A DNA stretch of 47,598 nucleotides from Pseudomonadota bacterium. GTDB lineage: Bacteria; Planctomycetota; UBA8108; UBA1146. Under the pieces are notes generated by a model, which made no database searches, was not told the DNA's origin, and saw only the letters and a list, made by a program, of their open reading frames with translations. Numbering within the stretch: position 1 is the stretch's first letter; every line of letters begins with the position of its first letter. The stretch covers positions 1-47,598 of the forward strand of contig JAFMMO010000003.1 in assembly GCA_017859655.1 (NCBI GenBank), written 5' to 3'. Below are positions 9,151-17,217 of the stretch, one piece after another. A program made the translations under genes and the position numbers.

Positions 9151-10284
9151 TCAGCCGAATTGGTGGGGATCGGCGAGGGGGAGGACCACGGTGAAGGTGC
9201 TCCCCTTCCCCGCCTCGGAGGCAACCTCGACCCTCCCGCCGTGCGCCAGGCAGACATGCTTGACGATGGAGAGCCCCAGACCGGTGCCCCCCAGCTCGCG
9301 GGAGCGCGCCTTGTCGACGCGATAGAAGCGCTCGAAGATCCGCTCGCGGTCCTTCGGCGCGATGCCGAGTCCCGTGTCCTGGACCTCGAGGCGCGCGATC
9401 CCCGCCGACTGCTGCAGTCGCACCCAGATCCGCCCTCCCTCGGGCGTGTACTTGAGGGCGTTGTCGAGGAGATTGCTGGCGACGAGGCGGAGAGACTCCG
9501 GGTCCCCCCTCACGATGACCGGCTCCTTCGGGAGATCGTATTCGAGGGCGGCCCGATGCTCCTCCACGCTCCGGCTCGCCCGGATCGAGGTGAAGATCGG
9601 CTCGCGCAGGTCGAAGGGGAGCGGCTCGAGGATCGCATCCCGGGACTCGAGGCGGGCGAGGGTGAGGAGATCGGTGACGAGGACGGAGAGCCGGAGCGCC
9701 TGCGAGTGGGCCTTCTCGAGGAAGCGGACCTGCGTCTCCTCCTCCATGTCGTCGTCTCCGAGGATCGTCTCGATCAGCCCTCGGATCGCCGTGATCGGAG
9801 TCTTCAGCTCGTGCGACACGTTCGCGACGAAGTCCCGACGCACCTTCTCCAGGTGCCGCAGTTCGGTGATGTCGTGAATCGAGATGACGACCCCCACGAG
9901 CTTCTGCGAACGATCGCGAAGGGGAGACGCCTCGAACTCGAGGATCTGGTTCCTCTGATTCGCCGGCCCCTCGATCTCGGTCTCGGCGGTGGTCTCGCAC
10001 CCGAACTCCAGCGACTGACGGATCGTCTCGGGGAGAACGGAGAGATCGGTCAGGTCGGAGATCGGACTGCCGAGGGCCTTCTCGGGCTGCAGTCCCAGGA
10101 AGCGGGCCGCGGCGAGATTGAGATGGAGGACCTTCAGCTCGAGGTCGACGGCGAGCACTCCCTCGACCAGCCCGTCGAGCACCATCTCCAAGGGCTGCTC
10201 CGCCGGGGAGAACGCACCGGTGAGTCTGGGGGCGGCGTCGCCGGCGAGAGGGTCGCCCGGCTTGCGGAAGGGACCGGTCAACAT
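9151..10284 (-). CDS. phoR: PhoR-like sensor histidine kinase, soluble
   Basis: 377-residue histidine kinase partnering the PhoB-type regulator immediately upstream (10-nt gap). Order of parts: disordered N-terminus (1-28), PAS domain (about 30-140, ending in IHDITELRHLEKVRRDF), HisKA dimerisation helix with phospho-acceptor His158 in FVANVSHELKTPITAIRG, then HATPase with N box NLLDNALKYT (271-280), G1 DTGLGIAP, the F box ERFYRVDKARSRELGG and G2 GTGLGLSIV. This PAS-HisKA-HATPase order and the exact H-box wording are typical of PhoR. Unusually there is no transmembrane segment or extracytoplasmic loop at all, whereas E. coli and Bacillus PhoR are membrane proteins. Start ATG has GAGGAA upstream. 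The assignment to phosphate control is by family; no pst or phoU genes are in the window. Confidence 0.88.
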   Translation of the reverse strand: MLTGPFRKPGDPLAGDAAPRLTGAFSPAEQPLEMVLDGLVEGVLAVDLELKVLHLNLAAARFLGLQPEKALGSPISDLTDLSVLPETIRQSLEFGCETTAETEIEGPANQRNQILEFEASPLRDRSQKLVGVVISIHDITELRHLEKVRRDFVANVSHELKTPITAIRGLIETILGDDDMEEETQVRFLEKAHSQALRLSVLVTDLLTLARLESRDAILEPLPFDLREPIFTSIRASRSVEEHRAALEYDLPKEPVIVRGDPESLRLVASNLLDNALKYTPEGGRIWVRLQQSAGIARLEVQDTGLGIAPKDRERIFERFYRVDKARSRELGGTGLGLSIVKHVCLAHGGRVEVASEAGKGSTFTVVLPLADPHQFG

Positions 10285-10294
10285 GCGGAGTTCC

Positions 10295-10990
10295 TCAGCT
10301 GCTCTCTTCCAGGAAGCGGTAGCCGACTCCCCGGATCGTCTCGATCAACTCGCGGTAGGGCCCGAGCTTCTTCCGAATCGCCCGGATGTGGACATCGATG
10401 TTTCGATCCCCCACATAGGCATGTTCGCCGATCGCGCGGCCGAGGAGGAGATCCCGGGTGAACACCCGGTCCGGGTGACTCGCGAGGAAGTGCAGGAGCC
10501 GGAGCTCGGTGGCGGTGAAGGAGACCCGCTCTCCATCCGCCGTGACCTGATGGCGGGCAATGTCGATCACGAGACCGCCCCGCTCGATCCGATCCCGCCC
10601 GCTCTCCTCCGTGCTCTGCTGGGTGCGTCGCAACACGGCGCGGATCCGCGCGGTCAGCTCGCTGGTGGAGAACGGCTTGATGATGTAGTCATCCGCCCCG
10701 ACCCCGAGGCCGAGGACGATGTCGCTCTCCTCGCCCTTCGCCGTCAGCATGATGACGGGCAGGCTTCGAGTCACTGCATCCTCGCGGAGCCGGCGGCAGA
10801 CCTCGATTCCATCGACGCTGGGGAGCATGAGGTCGAGCAGGACGAGGTCGGGGTTCGTCTCCCGGACGACCCGGAGGCCGGACTCGCCGTCCCGGCAGGT
10901 CTTCACCCGGTACCCCTCGCGCTCGAGGTTGTACTTGAGGACCTCGAGGATGTCGCTCTCGTCCTCGATGACGACAATGCTCTTCTTCAT
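10295..10990 (-). CDS. phoB: PhoB-type OmpR-family response regulator
   Basis: 231-residue DNA-binding response regulator. Receiver: acidic pair Glu9/Asp10, phospho-acceptor Asp53 in LVLLDLMLPSVDG, the T-A pair in IMLTAKG and Lys in YIIKPFSTSEL. The C-terminal winged helix has FTATELRLLHFLASHPDRVFTR and the end GVGYRFLE. I start at MKKSIVVIEDES; the open frame runs 33 codons further upstream but that part is proline/threonine-rich, and CCGAGGATTC directly precedes this ATG. The recognition helix region VGDRNIDVHIRAIRKKLG resembles PhoB. Cotranscribed with phoR; a possible Pho-box-like pair lies about 170 nt upstream. Confidence 0.92.
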   Translation of the reverse strand: MKKSIVVIEDESDILEVLKYNLEREGYRVKTCRDGESGLRVVRETNPDLVLLDLMLPSVDGIEVCRRLREDAVTRSLPVIMLTAKGEESDIVLGLGVGADDYIIKPFSTSELTARIRAVLRRTQQSTEESGRDRIERGGLVIDIARHQVTADGERVSFTATELRLLHFLASHPDRVFTRDLLLGRAIGEHAYVGDRNIDVHIRAIRKKLGPYRELIETIRGVGYRFLEESS

Positions 10991-11115
10991 GAATCCTCGG
11001 CGGGGACATGGGGAGGTGGTGGTCGAGGTGCGGGGAGCGACCGCTCCGCGCGCCCCGGTGGAGACACGACTCGGGGGTGGAGGAAACATACGGGCGCGCC
11101 TTCCTTGCCGCTCCG

Positions 11116-11131
11116 GGAGTCCTTGGACTCC
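11116..11131. promoter_or_regulatory. Inverted repeat upstream of phoB
   Basis: Perfect palindrome GGAGTCC-TT-GGACTCC within the 193-nt spacer between glnE and phoB. Could be an operator or a leader hairpin of phoB; no direct evidence which. Confidence 0.35.
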
Positions 11132-11159
11132 AACGGTGCCCAGGAGACTAGAGCCGTCA

Positions 11160-11176
11160 TGTTAACGCCCGGTAAA
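11160..11176 (-). promoter_or_regulatory. Possible Pho-box-like direct repeat upstream of phoB
   Basis: Read on the minus strand, TTTACC-GGGCG-TTAACA: two related hexamers whose starts are 11 bp apart, the helical spacing of PhoB/PhoP half-sites. A weak -10-like TCTAGT follows within about 8 nt. It sits just past the glnE stop, about 170 nt before the phoB start, in AT-richer sequence than its surroundings. The match is to the Gram-positive style TTAACA repeat, so this is suggestive only. Confidence 0.3.
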
Positions 11177-11183
11177 GGAACTC

Positions 11184-14100
11184 CTAAGGTTTCCGTCGGC
11201 TTCCCTGCGAGGGGGGTCGACCCGGTCGGGAGGAGCGGTCTGTGAAGATGCGGCGGACCTCACCGGTCAGGAACCGCAGCTCCTCGAGCAGGGTCTCCTC
11301 CGGCTCCACCCTCTCTCCCCCCGTGTAGCCGATCCGGAGGGCCAGATCGCGGAGAGAGGCGTCATCGGTCCCGACGACCCGGACGCTCGATCGATGAAGC
11401 ATCCCGAGCCGGTTCTCGACCAGGCGGAAGAACTGGTAGGCGTTCCCCAGGGTCGCCGCCTCCGCTCCCGTGAGAAGTCCGTGAGAAGCGAGGAGCGCGA
11501 TCGCCGCCGCGGCGTTCGGCTCCCAGAGCTCGGGGATCTCCCGGGCGTTCAGGAGGATCAGGGACTGCACGAGGAACTCGATGTCGAGGATCCCGCCGGG
11601 GCCGGTCTTCAGGCGGAATCCCGGATCCCGCCCGGTCTCGACCCGACGCCCGTGCATCTCGAGGAGTGCCTCGAGGATCTCCTCGCCGCCGAGGTCTCGA
11701 CCGAGATTGCCGCGGACGAACTCGATCACCTCGCGGGCGAGCCCGAGATCCCCCGCCGCGGGCGAGCAGCGGGTGAGCGCCTGGTGCTCCCAGACCTGCG
11801 AGTCCGGTCCGAGGAAGTAGCTCTGAAACTCGCGCAGGGAGTGGACGATGGCCCCGCCCGCACCGTAGGGGCGCAGCCGCAGGTCGACCGAGTAGAGCGG
11901 ACCTCCCGGACCGGAGTGGGTGAGGTCGGCGATCAGCTTCTGAAGGAGCTGCGTGTAGAAGACACGCTCGCTCACCCCCTCCTTCGTCTCACCCCGCCCG
12001 TCGTAGATGAGGATCATGTCGATGTCGGAGGCATAGCCGATCTCGTTCCCCCCCAGGCGCCCGAGGGCGAGGATCGTGTGGCGCGGAGGGGGCTCTCCCT
12101 CCACGGGGATCAGCTCGCCCCAGCGTTCCACCACCGATGCGTGCGCCCGCTCCTCGAGGACCCGCAACGAGGCCCGCGCGATCGCCGAGAGACGGCGGAG
12201 GATCCGAGGCAGGGGGAGACGACGACCGAGGTCGAGGATCGCGACCTCGACCGTGTGCAGCGCGCGGAACTCATGCAGAGCGGCCGAGGACCGCTCCGGC
12301 GGGAGGGCGCCGAGGATCTCCCTCAGCTCTCCGACGAGCTCCTCCTCCCGGATGCGCGAGCCCGTGCGCAGCCGGTCGATCAGCTCATCGAGGGTGCCGG
12401 GATGGTTGAGGAGGAGCTCCGAGATGAACCGACTCTGCCCGAAGAGGTCGACGAAGAGATGGCAGGTCTCCGGACGCTCCGCGAGGAGCTGGTAGAAGAC
12501 CGACGGCGCCCCGAGCGTCTCGACGCAGCTCGTGAACATCAGGACTGCCTGGTCCGGATCGGCGCTGCGGCCGATCGCGTCCAGAAGCCTCGGGAAGAGA
12601 TGCGCGAGGTAGGTTCGGGCCCGGGGAGAGCGCAGCTCCCGGTTCTTCGGATAGGCGAGGCGGCGGAGGAGCGTGTACGCCTTCTGGGGATCACGGAAGC
12701 GGAGGGAGCGGAAGACCCGCTCGATCACCTCCGGGCGGGGTCGGAAGGCGAGGACGATGTGGACCTCATCGAGACGCCCATCGCTCGCGGCGCCCTCCGC
12801 ATACTCGCTCCCCGTGAAGAGCTGATGGAAGAGACGCTCGAGGATCGAGCGGATCCCGCTGCGGCGGCGGTCGAGCTCCTGAGCGAGGCGCGGCCAGCCA
12901 TCGCGACCGAGGGCCCGGGCGAGGGCCTCGCGCTCCTCGTCTCCCTCGGGGAGGGTGAAGCTCTGCCTCCGCTGGCGGAGCATGAGGTGGTGCTCGACCC
13001 CTCGCAGGAAGCGGTATCCCTCGAGCAGGAAGGAGGTCTCCGTCGCGGTGAGCGCGCCGATCCTCCCGAGGCGCCGGATGGCGCGGAAGACGTTCCCCCC
13101 TCGGATCGAGCGGTACACCTGTCCGTGGAGGAGCTGGAGGAACTGGACGAGGTACTCGACATCGCGAATGCCGCCCCAGCCGACCTTCAGCTCGCGTCGC
13201 TGGGCGTCCCTCCCCGCGGGGCTCGACTCGAGGACGCTCTTGTAGCCCTTCAGCTTCTGGATCTCGTCGAGGTCGAAGGGGCGCTCGAAGACGAACGCCT
13301 CGATCTCCTCGAGGAGCCGGGGGAGACCCCGTGTCCGATCGCAGAGCGCCCGGGATCGAATGAACACGATCCGCTCCCAGGTGTCTCCCCCCCCCGGCTC
13401 GTGGGGCGGTGCCTCCACCTCTCCCTGGTCGGGGTGCGGAGTCCGGAAGGCGGCGCGGGCCTGTCGGATCGAGGGCACCAGCGGTCCGGTGGGACCCCCG
13501 GGTCGAAGCCGGAGATCGGTTCGGTAGAGATGGGGCAGCCCCCCGTAGCCGGCGAGGAGTCGGAGGACCCCCCGCGCCGCCGTCTCGCAGGCGCGGGCAT
13601 CGGTGTCATCGTCCCGGATGAAGAAGAGGTCGATGTCGCTGGAGTAGTTGAGCTCCTCTCCCCCCCACTTCCCGAGGGCGATGACCGCCATCCGCAGCTT
13701 GCCCCCGCCGGCGATCTCCAGCGCTCCCTCGACGGTCCGGTCCGCCAGAGCCGTGAGCCGCTCCGCGGTCCGCTCGACATCGATGATCCCCTCGAGCTCG
13801 GCGAGACAGACCCGAAGCAGCTCGATGCGGTGCCAGCGGGCGAGCGCTCGTCCGCGCACCTGAGTCTCGCCCTCCGGGACCGGGAAGGCGGGAAGCTCAT
13901 CCGCCACCCGGGCAGGGAAGTCGGGATCGCGAAGCTCCTCGAGGCAGGGGATGACGAGCTCCGCGAAGGGCTCCCCCGCCCCGCAGAGCAGGGCGAGGCG
14001 GCGGCGGAGGGCCGCGCTGCGCAGCAGCCCCCCGCGCTCCTCCTCCGCGAGCAGAGTGGCGATCCGCTCCAGCCCGTTCAGCGCGAGGGCCCGGTCCGCC

Positions 14101-14288
14101 GCGCCGTCGAGGTCGACGACCAGCTCCTCGATCGTCGGACCCGTCCCCGCCTCCCCCCGCAGCAGAGAGAGGAGCGCGCGTGCGTTGTAGACCGCGCGGG
14201 CGTCCGGCTCGATGCCGCCCTGACGCAGGGCGCTCTCGACCGGAGGGTCGGCCTCCGAGGGTGAGGGGGGCGGGGGCAGCTTCTCCAT
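11184..14288 (-). CDS. glnE: GlnE, bifunctional glutamine synthetase adenylyltransferase/adenylyl-removing enzyme
   Basis: 1034 residues (E. coli 946) with both nucleotidyltransferase halves. The N-terminal, adenylyl-removing half has GKWGGEELNYSSDIDL (206-221). The C-terminal, adenylylating half has GRLGGNEIGYASDIDM (about 738-753). Both keep the paired aspartates that bind metal. Each half is followed by its helical domain (RLRPGGPTGP and GGIRDVEYLVQFLQLLHG in the first; RLRPYGAGGA and GPGGILDIEFLVQSLILL in the second). It adenylylates a tyrosine of glutamine synthetase under nitrogen excess and removes it under limitation, signalled by PII. Start ATG is preceded by GCGAGGG. The N-terminal 50 residues are poorly conserved and proline-rich. 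No glnA or glnB in the window. Confidence 0.95.
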   Translation of the reverse strand: MEKLPPPPSPSEADPPVESALRQGGIEPDARAVYNARALLSLLRGEAGTGPTIEELVVDLDGAADRALALNGLERIATLLAEEERGGLLRSAALRRRLALLCGAGEPFAELVIPCLEELRDPDFPARVADELPAFPVPEGETQVRGRALARWHRIELLRVCLAELEGIIDVERTAERLTALADRTVEGALEIAGGGKLRMAVIALGKWGGEELNYSSDIDLFFIRDDDTDARACETAARGVLRLLAGYGGLPHLYRTDLRLRPGGPTGPLVPSIRQARAAFRTPHPDQGEVEAPPHEPGGGDTWERIVFIRSRALCDRTRGLPRLLEEIEAFVFERPFDLDEIQKLKGYKSVLESSPAGRDAQRRELKVGWGGIRDVEYLVQFLQLLHGQVYRSIRGGNVFRAIRRLGRIGALTATETSFLLEGYRFLRGVEHHLMLRQRRQSFTLPEGDEEREALARALGRDGWPRLAQELDRRRSGIRSILERLFHQLFTGSEYAEGAASDGRLDEVHIVLAFRPRPEVIERVFRSLRFRDPQKAYTLLRRLAYPKNRELRSPRARTYLAHLFPRLLDAIGRSADPDQAVLMFTSCVETLGAPSVFYQLLAERPETCHLFVDLFGQSRFISELLLNHPGTLDELIDRLRTGSRIREEELVGELREILGALPPERSSAALHEFRALHTVEVAILDLGRRLPLPRILRRLSAIARASLRVLEERAHASVVERWGELIPVEGEPPPRHTILALGRLGGNEIGYASDIDMILIYDGRGETKEGVSERVFYTQLLQKLIADLTHSGPGGPLYSVDLRLRPYGAGGAIVHSLREFQSYFLGPDSQVWEHQALTRCSPAAGDLGLAREVIEFVRGNLGRDLGGEEILEALLEMHGRRVETGRDPGFRLKTGPGGILDIEFLVQSLILLNAREIPELWEPNAAAAIALLASHGLLTGAEAATLGNAYQFFRLVENRLGMLHRSSVRVVGTDDASLRDLALRIGYTGGERVEPEETLLEELRFLTGEVRRIFTDRSSRPGRPPSQGSRRKP

Positions 14289-14347
14289 CCCTCGCAGTGT
14301 GCCCGAGAGCTCCCATCACGACCAGAGGGGCACACCCCTCTCCTTCC

Positions 14348-16111
14348 TCACGGCGCACAGGGGGTGGTGCAGGAGAGCGCACCCTCGTGACGCCCGCATT
14401 GAGGATAGGGAGGCGGCGGGGGTGGACCTCCGTCGAAGAGATGCCCGAGGAGATGGAGCGGGTCGGAGAGATCGACCGCCCCGTCCGCGTTCGCGTCCCA
14501 CGCCGCCGGACACGGGGTGCCGGCCCCGGGGCTGACTCCCGCCCCACCGGGAGGCGCGCCGATCGGCGCCGTGATGTCCACGAGGAGCCGGACCGCGTCG
14601 GTGATGTCGATGCGGCCGTCGGGGTGAGCATCGCCGCGTCGAAAGGAACAGGTCTCCAGGGTCCCTGTCCCGGTCGGATCGAGCGCGGGATCGAGGTGGA
14701 TCTGACAGCGATCGGGCACTCCATTTCCATCACAGTCCCGGCCTCCGTCCGCGCGCCAGAAGGAGACGGCACCGGCGGCGCAGCCGAAGCTCCCGCCACA
14801 GCCGGCGGGGTCTCCCGGCGCACCGACGATGAGCACCCCTCCCTCCACGGCGAGTGCCGCACCGAACCCGGCTCCCGCCGCGGGGCTCGGCGCGGAGAGC
14901 TCGGCCTCCGGCGGAGAGGACGCAGCCCCTCCGGGGAGCGAGCGATAGGCCCGCACGACACCACCCAAGGGAGCTCCACCCTCCTCCGCAGGAGTCGCGA
15001 CCCACCAGCGCTCCCCGTCATGCCCGAGCGCGCGTCCAAACCCGGGTGCCACCGTCGTCGACGGTGGGAGGAGCCCCGGGATGAACGGGAGAGAGGGGAC
15101 ACTCCCCCCCGATGGAGAGAGGCCCGCGATGATGGAGAGGGGGAGCCACCCGACCGCCCCGCTGGCGATCATCCCCGGCTCCCTCCGGTAGGGAGCGCCG
15201 ATGGCGAGCACGCCACCCCCGAAGGCGAGGGCCGCGCCGAGAGCATCGTCGCTCGCCCCGTTCGGATCGATGACGCGGGCGACACGAACCGGCCCCGCGG
15301 CGGCGCTCGGGGGAAGGCGGTAGAGATCGACGACTCCGCACTCGAGGGTCGCTGCCGATCCCCGCGGGGAGCCGACGGCGAGGAGCCCCCCCGACAGCGT
15401 GAGGCACTCCGCGAACCCGGTCTCGCTCTCCCCGGGAGGAGGAAGGAGGCGGCCCTCCTCGATCCAGTCGACTCCGACCCTGCGGAGGATGTCGACCGCT
15501 CCCGTCGGCGATGCCGCCGGTCCCGCTCCCGGCGCCCCGACGACGAGACGCGGACCCGAGGCACTGAGGCTCGCGCCGAAGCGCGCCCCGGGAGGGAGTC
15601 CCGCCCCGACCAGCACCCCCTCGGGAAGGAGGGTGCTCGTTCCTGCGCTTCGGTCGAGGAAGAAGAGATGCACCGCGCCCGCACCGACACCGGCGGGAAC
15701 ACCAGGGAGAGAATCGAGGGGGGCGCCGATGCACCAGGTCTCCCCGACCCGCGCGAGGGCGGTGCCGAAGCGACTGCCGGGGGGACCGCTGACCCACACC
15801 TCGATCGCGCCGCTCTCGACCGAGCCGAACGCGACCGTGTCCGCCCCGGGGGCGCCGATGGCGAAGACCGTTCCATCGCTCAGGATCGTGGAGCCGAGCC
15901 GCTCCCCCGGACCGACGCCGCGGTGCACCTGGTACGGACAGGGAGCAAAGTCCACGCCTTGCACGACCCCCGCCGCGATCAGGAGGAGCGGGAGGGAGAG
16001 GAGAGGGGATGGGGTGATCGAGGTGAGGCGGACGCGAAGAGACATTCCGAGAGGGGAGCTCCTCCAGGAGGAAGGAGCCGAGGTGCGATGGGCAGGAGAG
16101 AAGGTCATCAT
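14348..16111 (-). CDS. Secreted FG-GAP repeat protein with C-terminal dockerin-like pair
   Basis: 587 residues. After a signal peptide (hydrophobic core LLSLPLLLIAAGVVQG at about 38-53) come about six to seven repeats of FG-GAP/integrin-alpha type, each around a GARFGASLSASGPRLVVGAPGAG-like pattern, predicted to form a beta-propeller that usually binds calcium or ligands at the cell surface. After CDGNGVPDRC, the C-terminal 80 residues hold two EF-hand-like units, GDAHPDGRIDITDA and DANADGAVDLSDP, then a proline run and PYPQCG. This end is common in secreted proteins of Planctomycetota and some candidate phyla. Start: ATGATG at 16111/16108 has a strong GGAGGAG eight bases upstream (part of the palindrome CTCCTCCGGAGGAG, 16118-16131); MSLRVRL at 16045 would give a more standard signal peptide but lacks a good binding site. 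Confidence 0.8.
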   Translation of the reverse strand: MMTFSPAHRTSAPSSWRSSPLGMSLRVRLTSITPSPLLSLPLLLIAAGVVQGVDFAPCPYQVHRGVGPGERLGSTILSDGTVFAIGAPGADTVAFGSVESGAIEVWVSGPPGSRFGTALARVGETWCIGAPLDSLPGVPAGVGAGAVHLFFLDRSAGTSTLLPEGVLVGAGLPPGARFGASLSASGPRLVVGAPGAGPAASPTGAVDILRRVGVDWIEEGRLLPPPGESETGFAECLTLSGGLLAVGSPRGSAATLECGVVDLYRLPPSAAAGPVRVARVIDPNGASDDALGAALAFGGGVLAIGAPYRREPGMIASGAVGWLPLSIIAGLSPSGGSVPSLPFIPGLLPPSTTVAPGFGRALGHDGERWWVATPAEEGGAPLGGVVRAYRSLPGGAASSPPEAELSAPSPAAGAGFGAALAVEGGVLIVGAPGDPAGCGGSFGCAAGAVSFWRADGGRDCDGNGVPDRCQIHLDPALDPTGTGTLETCSFRRGDAHPDGRIDITDAVRLLVDITAPIGAPPGGAGVSPGAGTPCPAAWDANADGAVDLSDPLHLLGHLFDGGPPPPPPYPQCGRHEGALSCTTPCAP

Positions 16112-16184
16112 CGGAGACTCCTCCGGAGGAGGATCCCCACCAGCTCGATAAAGACGCGCGGCGACGGGCGATCCCGCGGGGCGA

Positions 16185-17120
16185 TCAGCCTCCCGAGAGA
16201 TCCTCCGCAGTGGACCGGTCGGCGAGTCGGTCGGACAGCCGGTCGAAGGGCCGCTCCCGGTCGAAGGTCTGCAGCAGGGTCTCCCGGGCGAAGCGCCCCG
16301 GGTCCGGTTCGCCGAAGATCACCTCGGGGCCACGCGCGTCCTCGGAGAGGGCGACGAGGACCGCGGCGCACATGCGGCAGCACTGCAGGGTGACATGCAC
16401 CCGGCTGCCCTTCGGGATGGGAGCACCCCTGCGAGCCCACCACATCTGGGCCAGGTTGACCTCGGCGTGGAGGGAGCGCCCCTCCCCGCCGCGATTCATC
16501 GCACCGAGGGCGATCTCCCCATCCGGGAGCTCGAGCACCGCCCCGACCGGTCGATCCCGCCGATGGAGCTCCCCCTCCCGCCGAGCACGGAGAGCCCACT
16601 CGCGGGCGACCTCCATCGGGAGGCCCCCGGCCGGGGGTGGGGAGAGGTGATGGGCGGTCCGCACCGCGGCCCGCGCCTCCTCCGCCGCCGGAGTGACATC
16701 CACCGCGCGCGCGAGGCGTGACGCCCCGGGTCCCTCGCCCTGAACGCGTCCGGGGGGAACCCCGGCCCCGACGATACGCTTCGCAGCCCCGGACAGCACG
16801 ACCGCGCAGCGCTTCGCCTGCACCTTCACGAAGGCCGCATCCATCATCCGCAGCGGGACGGAGCTGAAGAGGCGACGGCGGAGCCGCGCATGACTCCGCC
16901 CGGGCTCGATCGAGGCGATCCCCTGGATCAGGTCGATCACGGGGGACCAGGGGACCGACGCCGCGGACGACGGGTCGGTCGGAATCGGACGATGCGCGTG
17001 GAGGACGAGCTCACCGTCGTCGACCCACGCGACCTCTTCACCGGGATGGCGGTGCCGAAGGTGATCGGTGATCGCGCGATCCTCGGGGGTGACCGCGTAG
17101 GGAGGGGCGCGCCGACTCAA
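16185..17120 (-). CDS. Cytidine deaminase-superfamily protein, possibly Bd3614-like nucleic acid deaminase
   Basis: 311 residues. The C-terminal part carries the zinc signature of the deaminase fold: LHAEVN (His218, Glu220) and, 28 residues on, TLQCCRMCAA (Cys248 and Cys251, with an extra Cys247). HAE plus CxxC are the zinc ligands and proton shuttle. About 180 residues precede the catalytic domain, with no signal peptide or membrane segment, and a conserved-looking stretch AKRCAVVLSGAAKR. This arrangement resembles the little-known Bd3614-like family, which was proposed from comparative genomics to act on nucleic acid; I infer this from the HAEVN wording and N-terminal extension, and it could instead be another tRNA/cytosine-deaminase relative. 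TTG start, with GGAGGAGACCCC directly upstream. It lies 97 nt downstream of the macB permease on the same strand. Confidence 0.6.
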   Translation of the reverse strand: MSRRAPPYAVTPEDRAITDHLRHRHPGEEVAWVDDGELVLHAHRPIPTDPSSAASVPWSPVIDLIQGIASIEPGRSHARLRRRLFSSVPLRMMDAAFVKVQAKRCAVVLSGAAKRIVGAGVPPGRVQGEGPGASRLARAVDVTPAAEEARAAVRTAHHLSPPPAGGLPMEVAREWALRARREGELHRRDRPVGAVLELPDGEIALGAMNRGGEGRSLHAEVNLAQMWWARRGAPIPKGSRVHVTLQCCRMCAAVLVALSEDARGPEVIFGEPDPGRFARETLLQTFDRERPFDRLSDRLADRSTAEDLSGG

Positions 17121-17217
17121 GGGGTCTCCTCCCCGCGCCCCCGGAGGCGGGCTCCATGGGCGCGCTGGACGGTGCTCCGAACGGTGCTCCGGACGGCACG
17201 ACGCGGGGCGCCCGAGA

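Noticed and set aside
6985..10461. Long plus-strand open frame opposite lhr and phoR
   Set aside because: Complement of coding sequence with RR/LL/EE-rich composition and no motif; both minus-strand genes are certain.
11394..14264. Long plus-strand open frame opposite glnE
   Set aside because: GlnE motifs on the minus strand are decisive; the antisense product is low-complexity.
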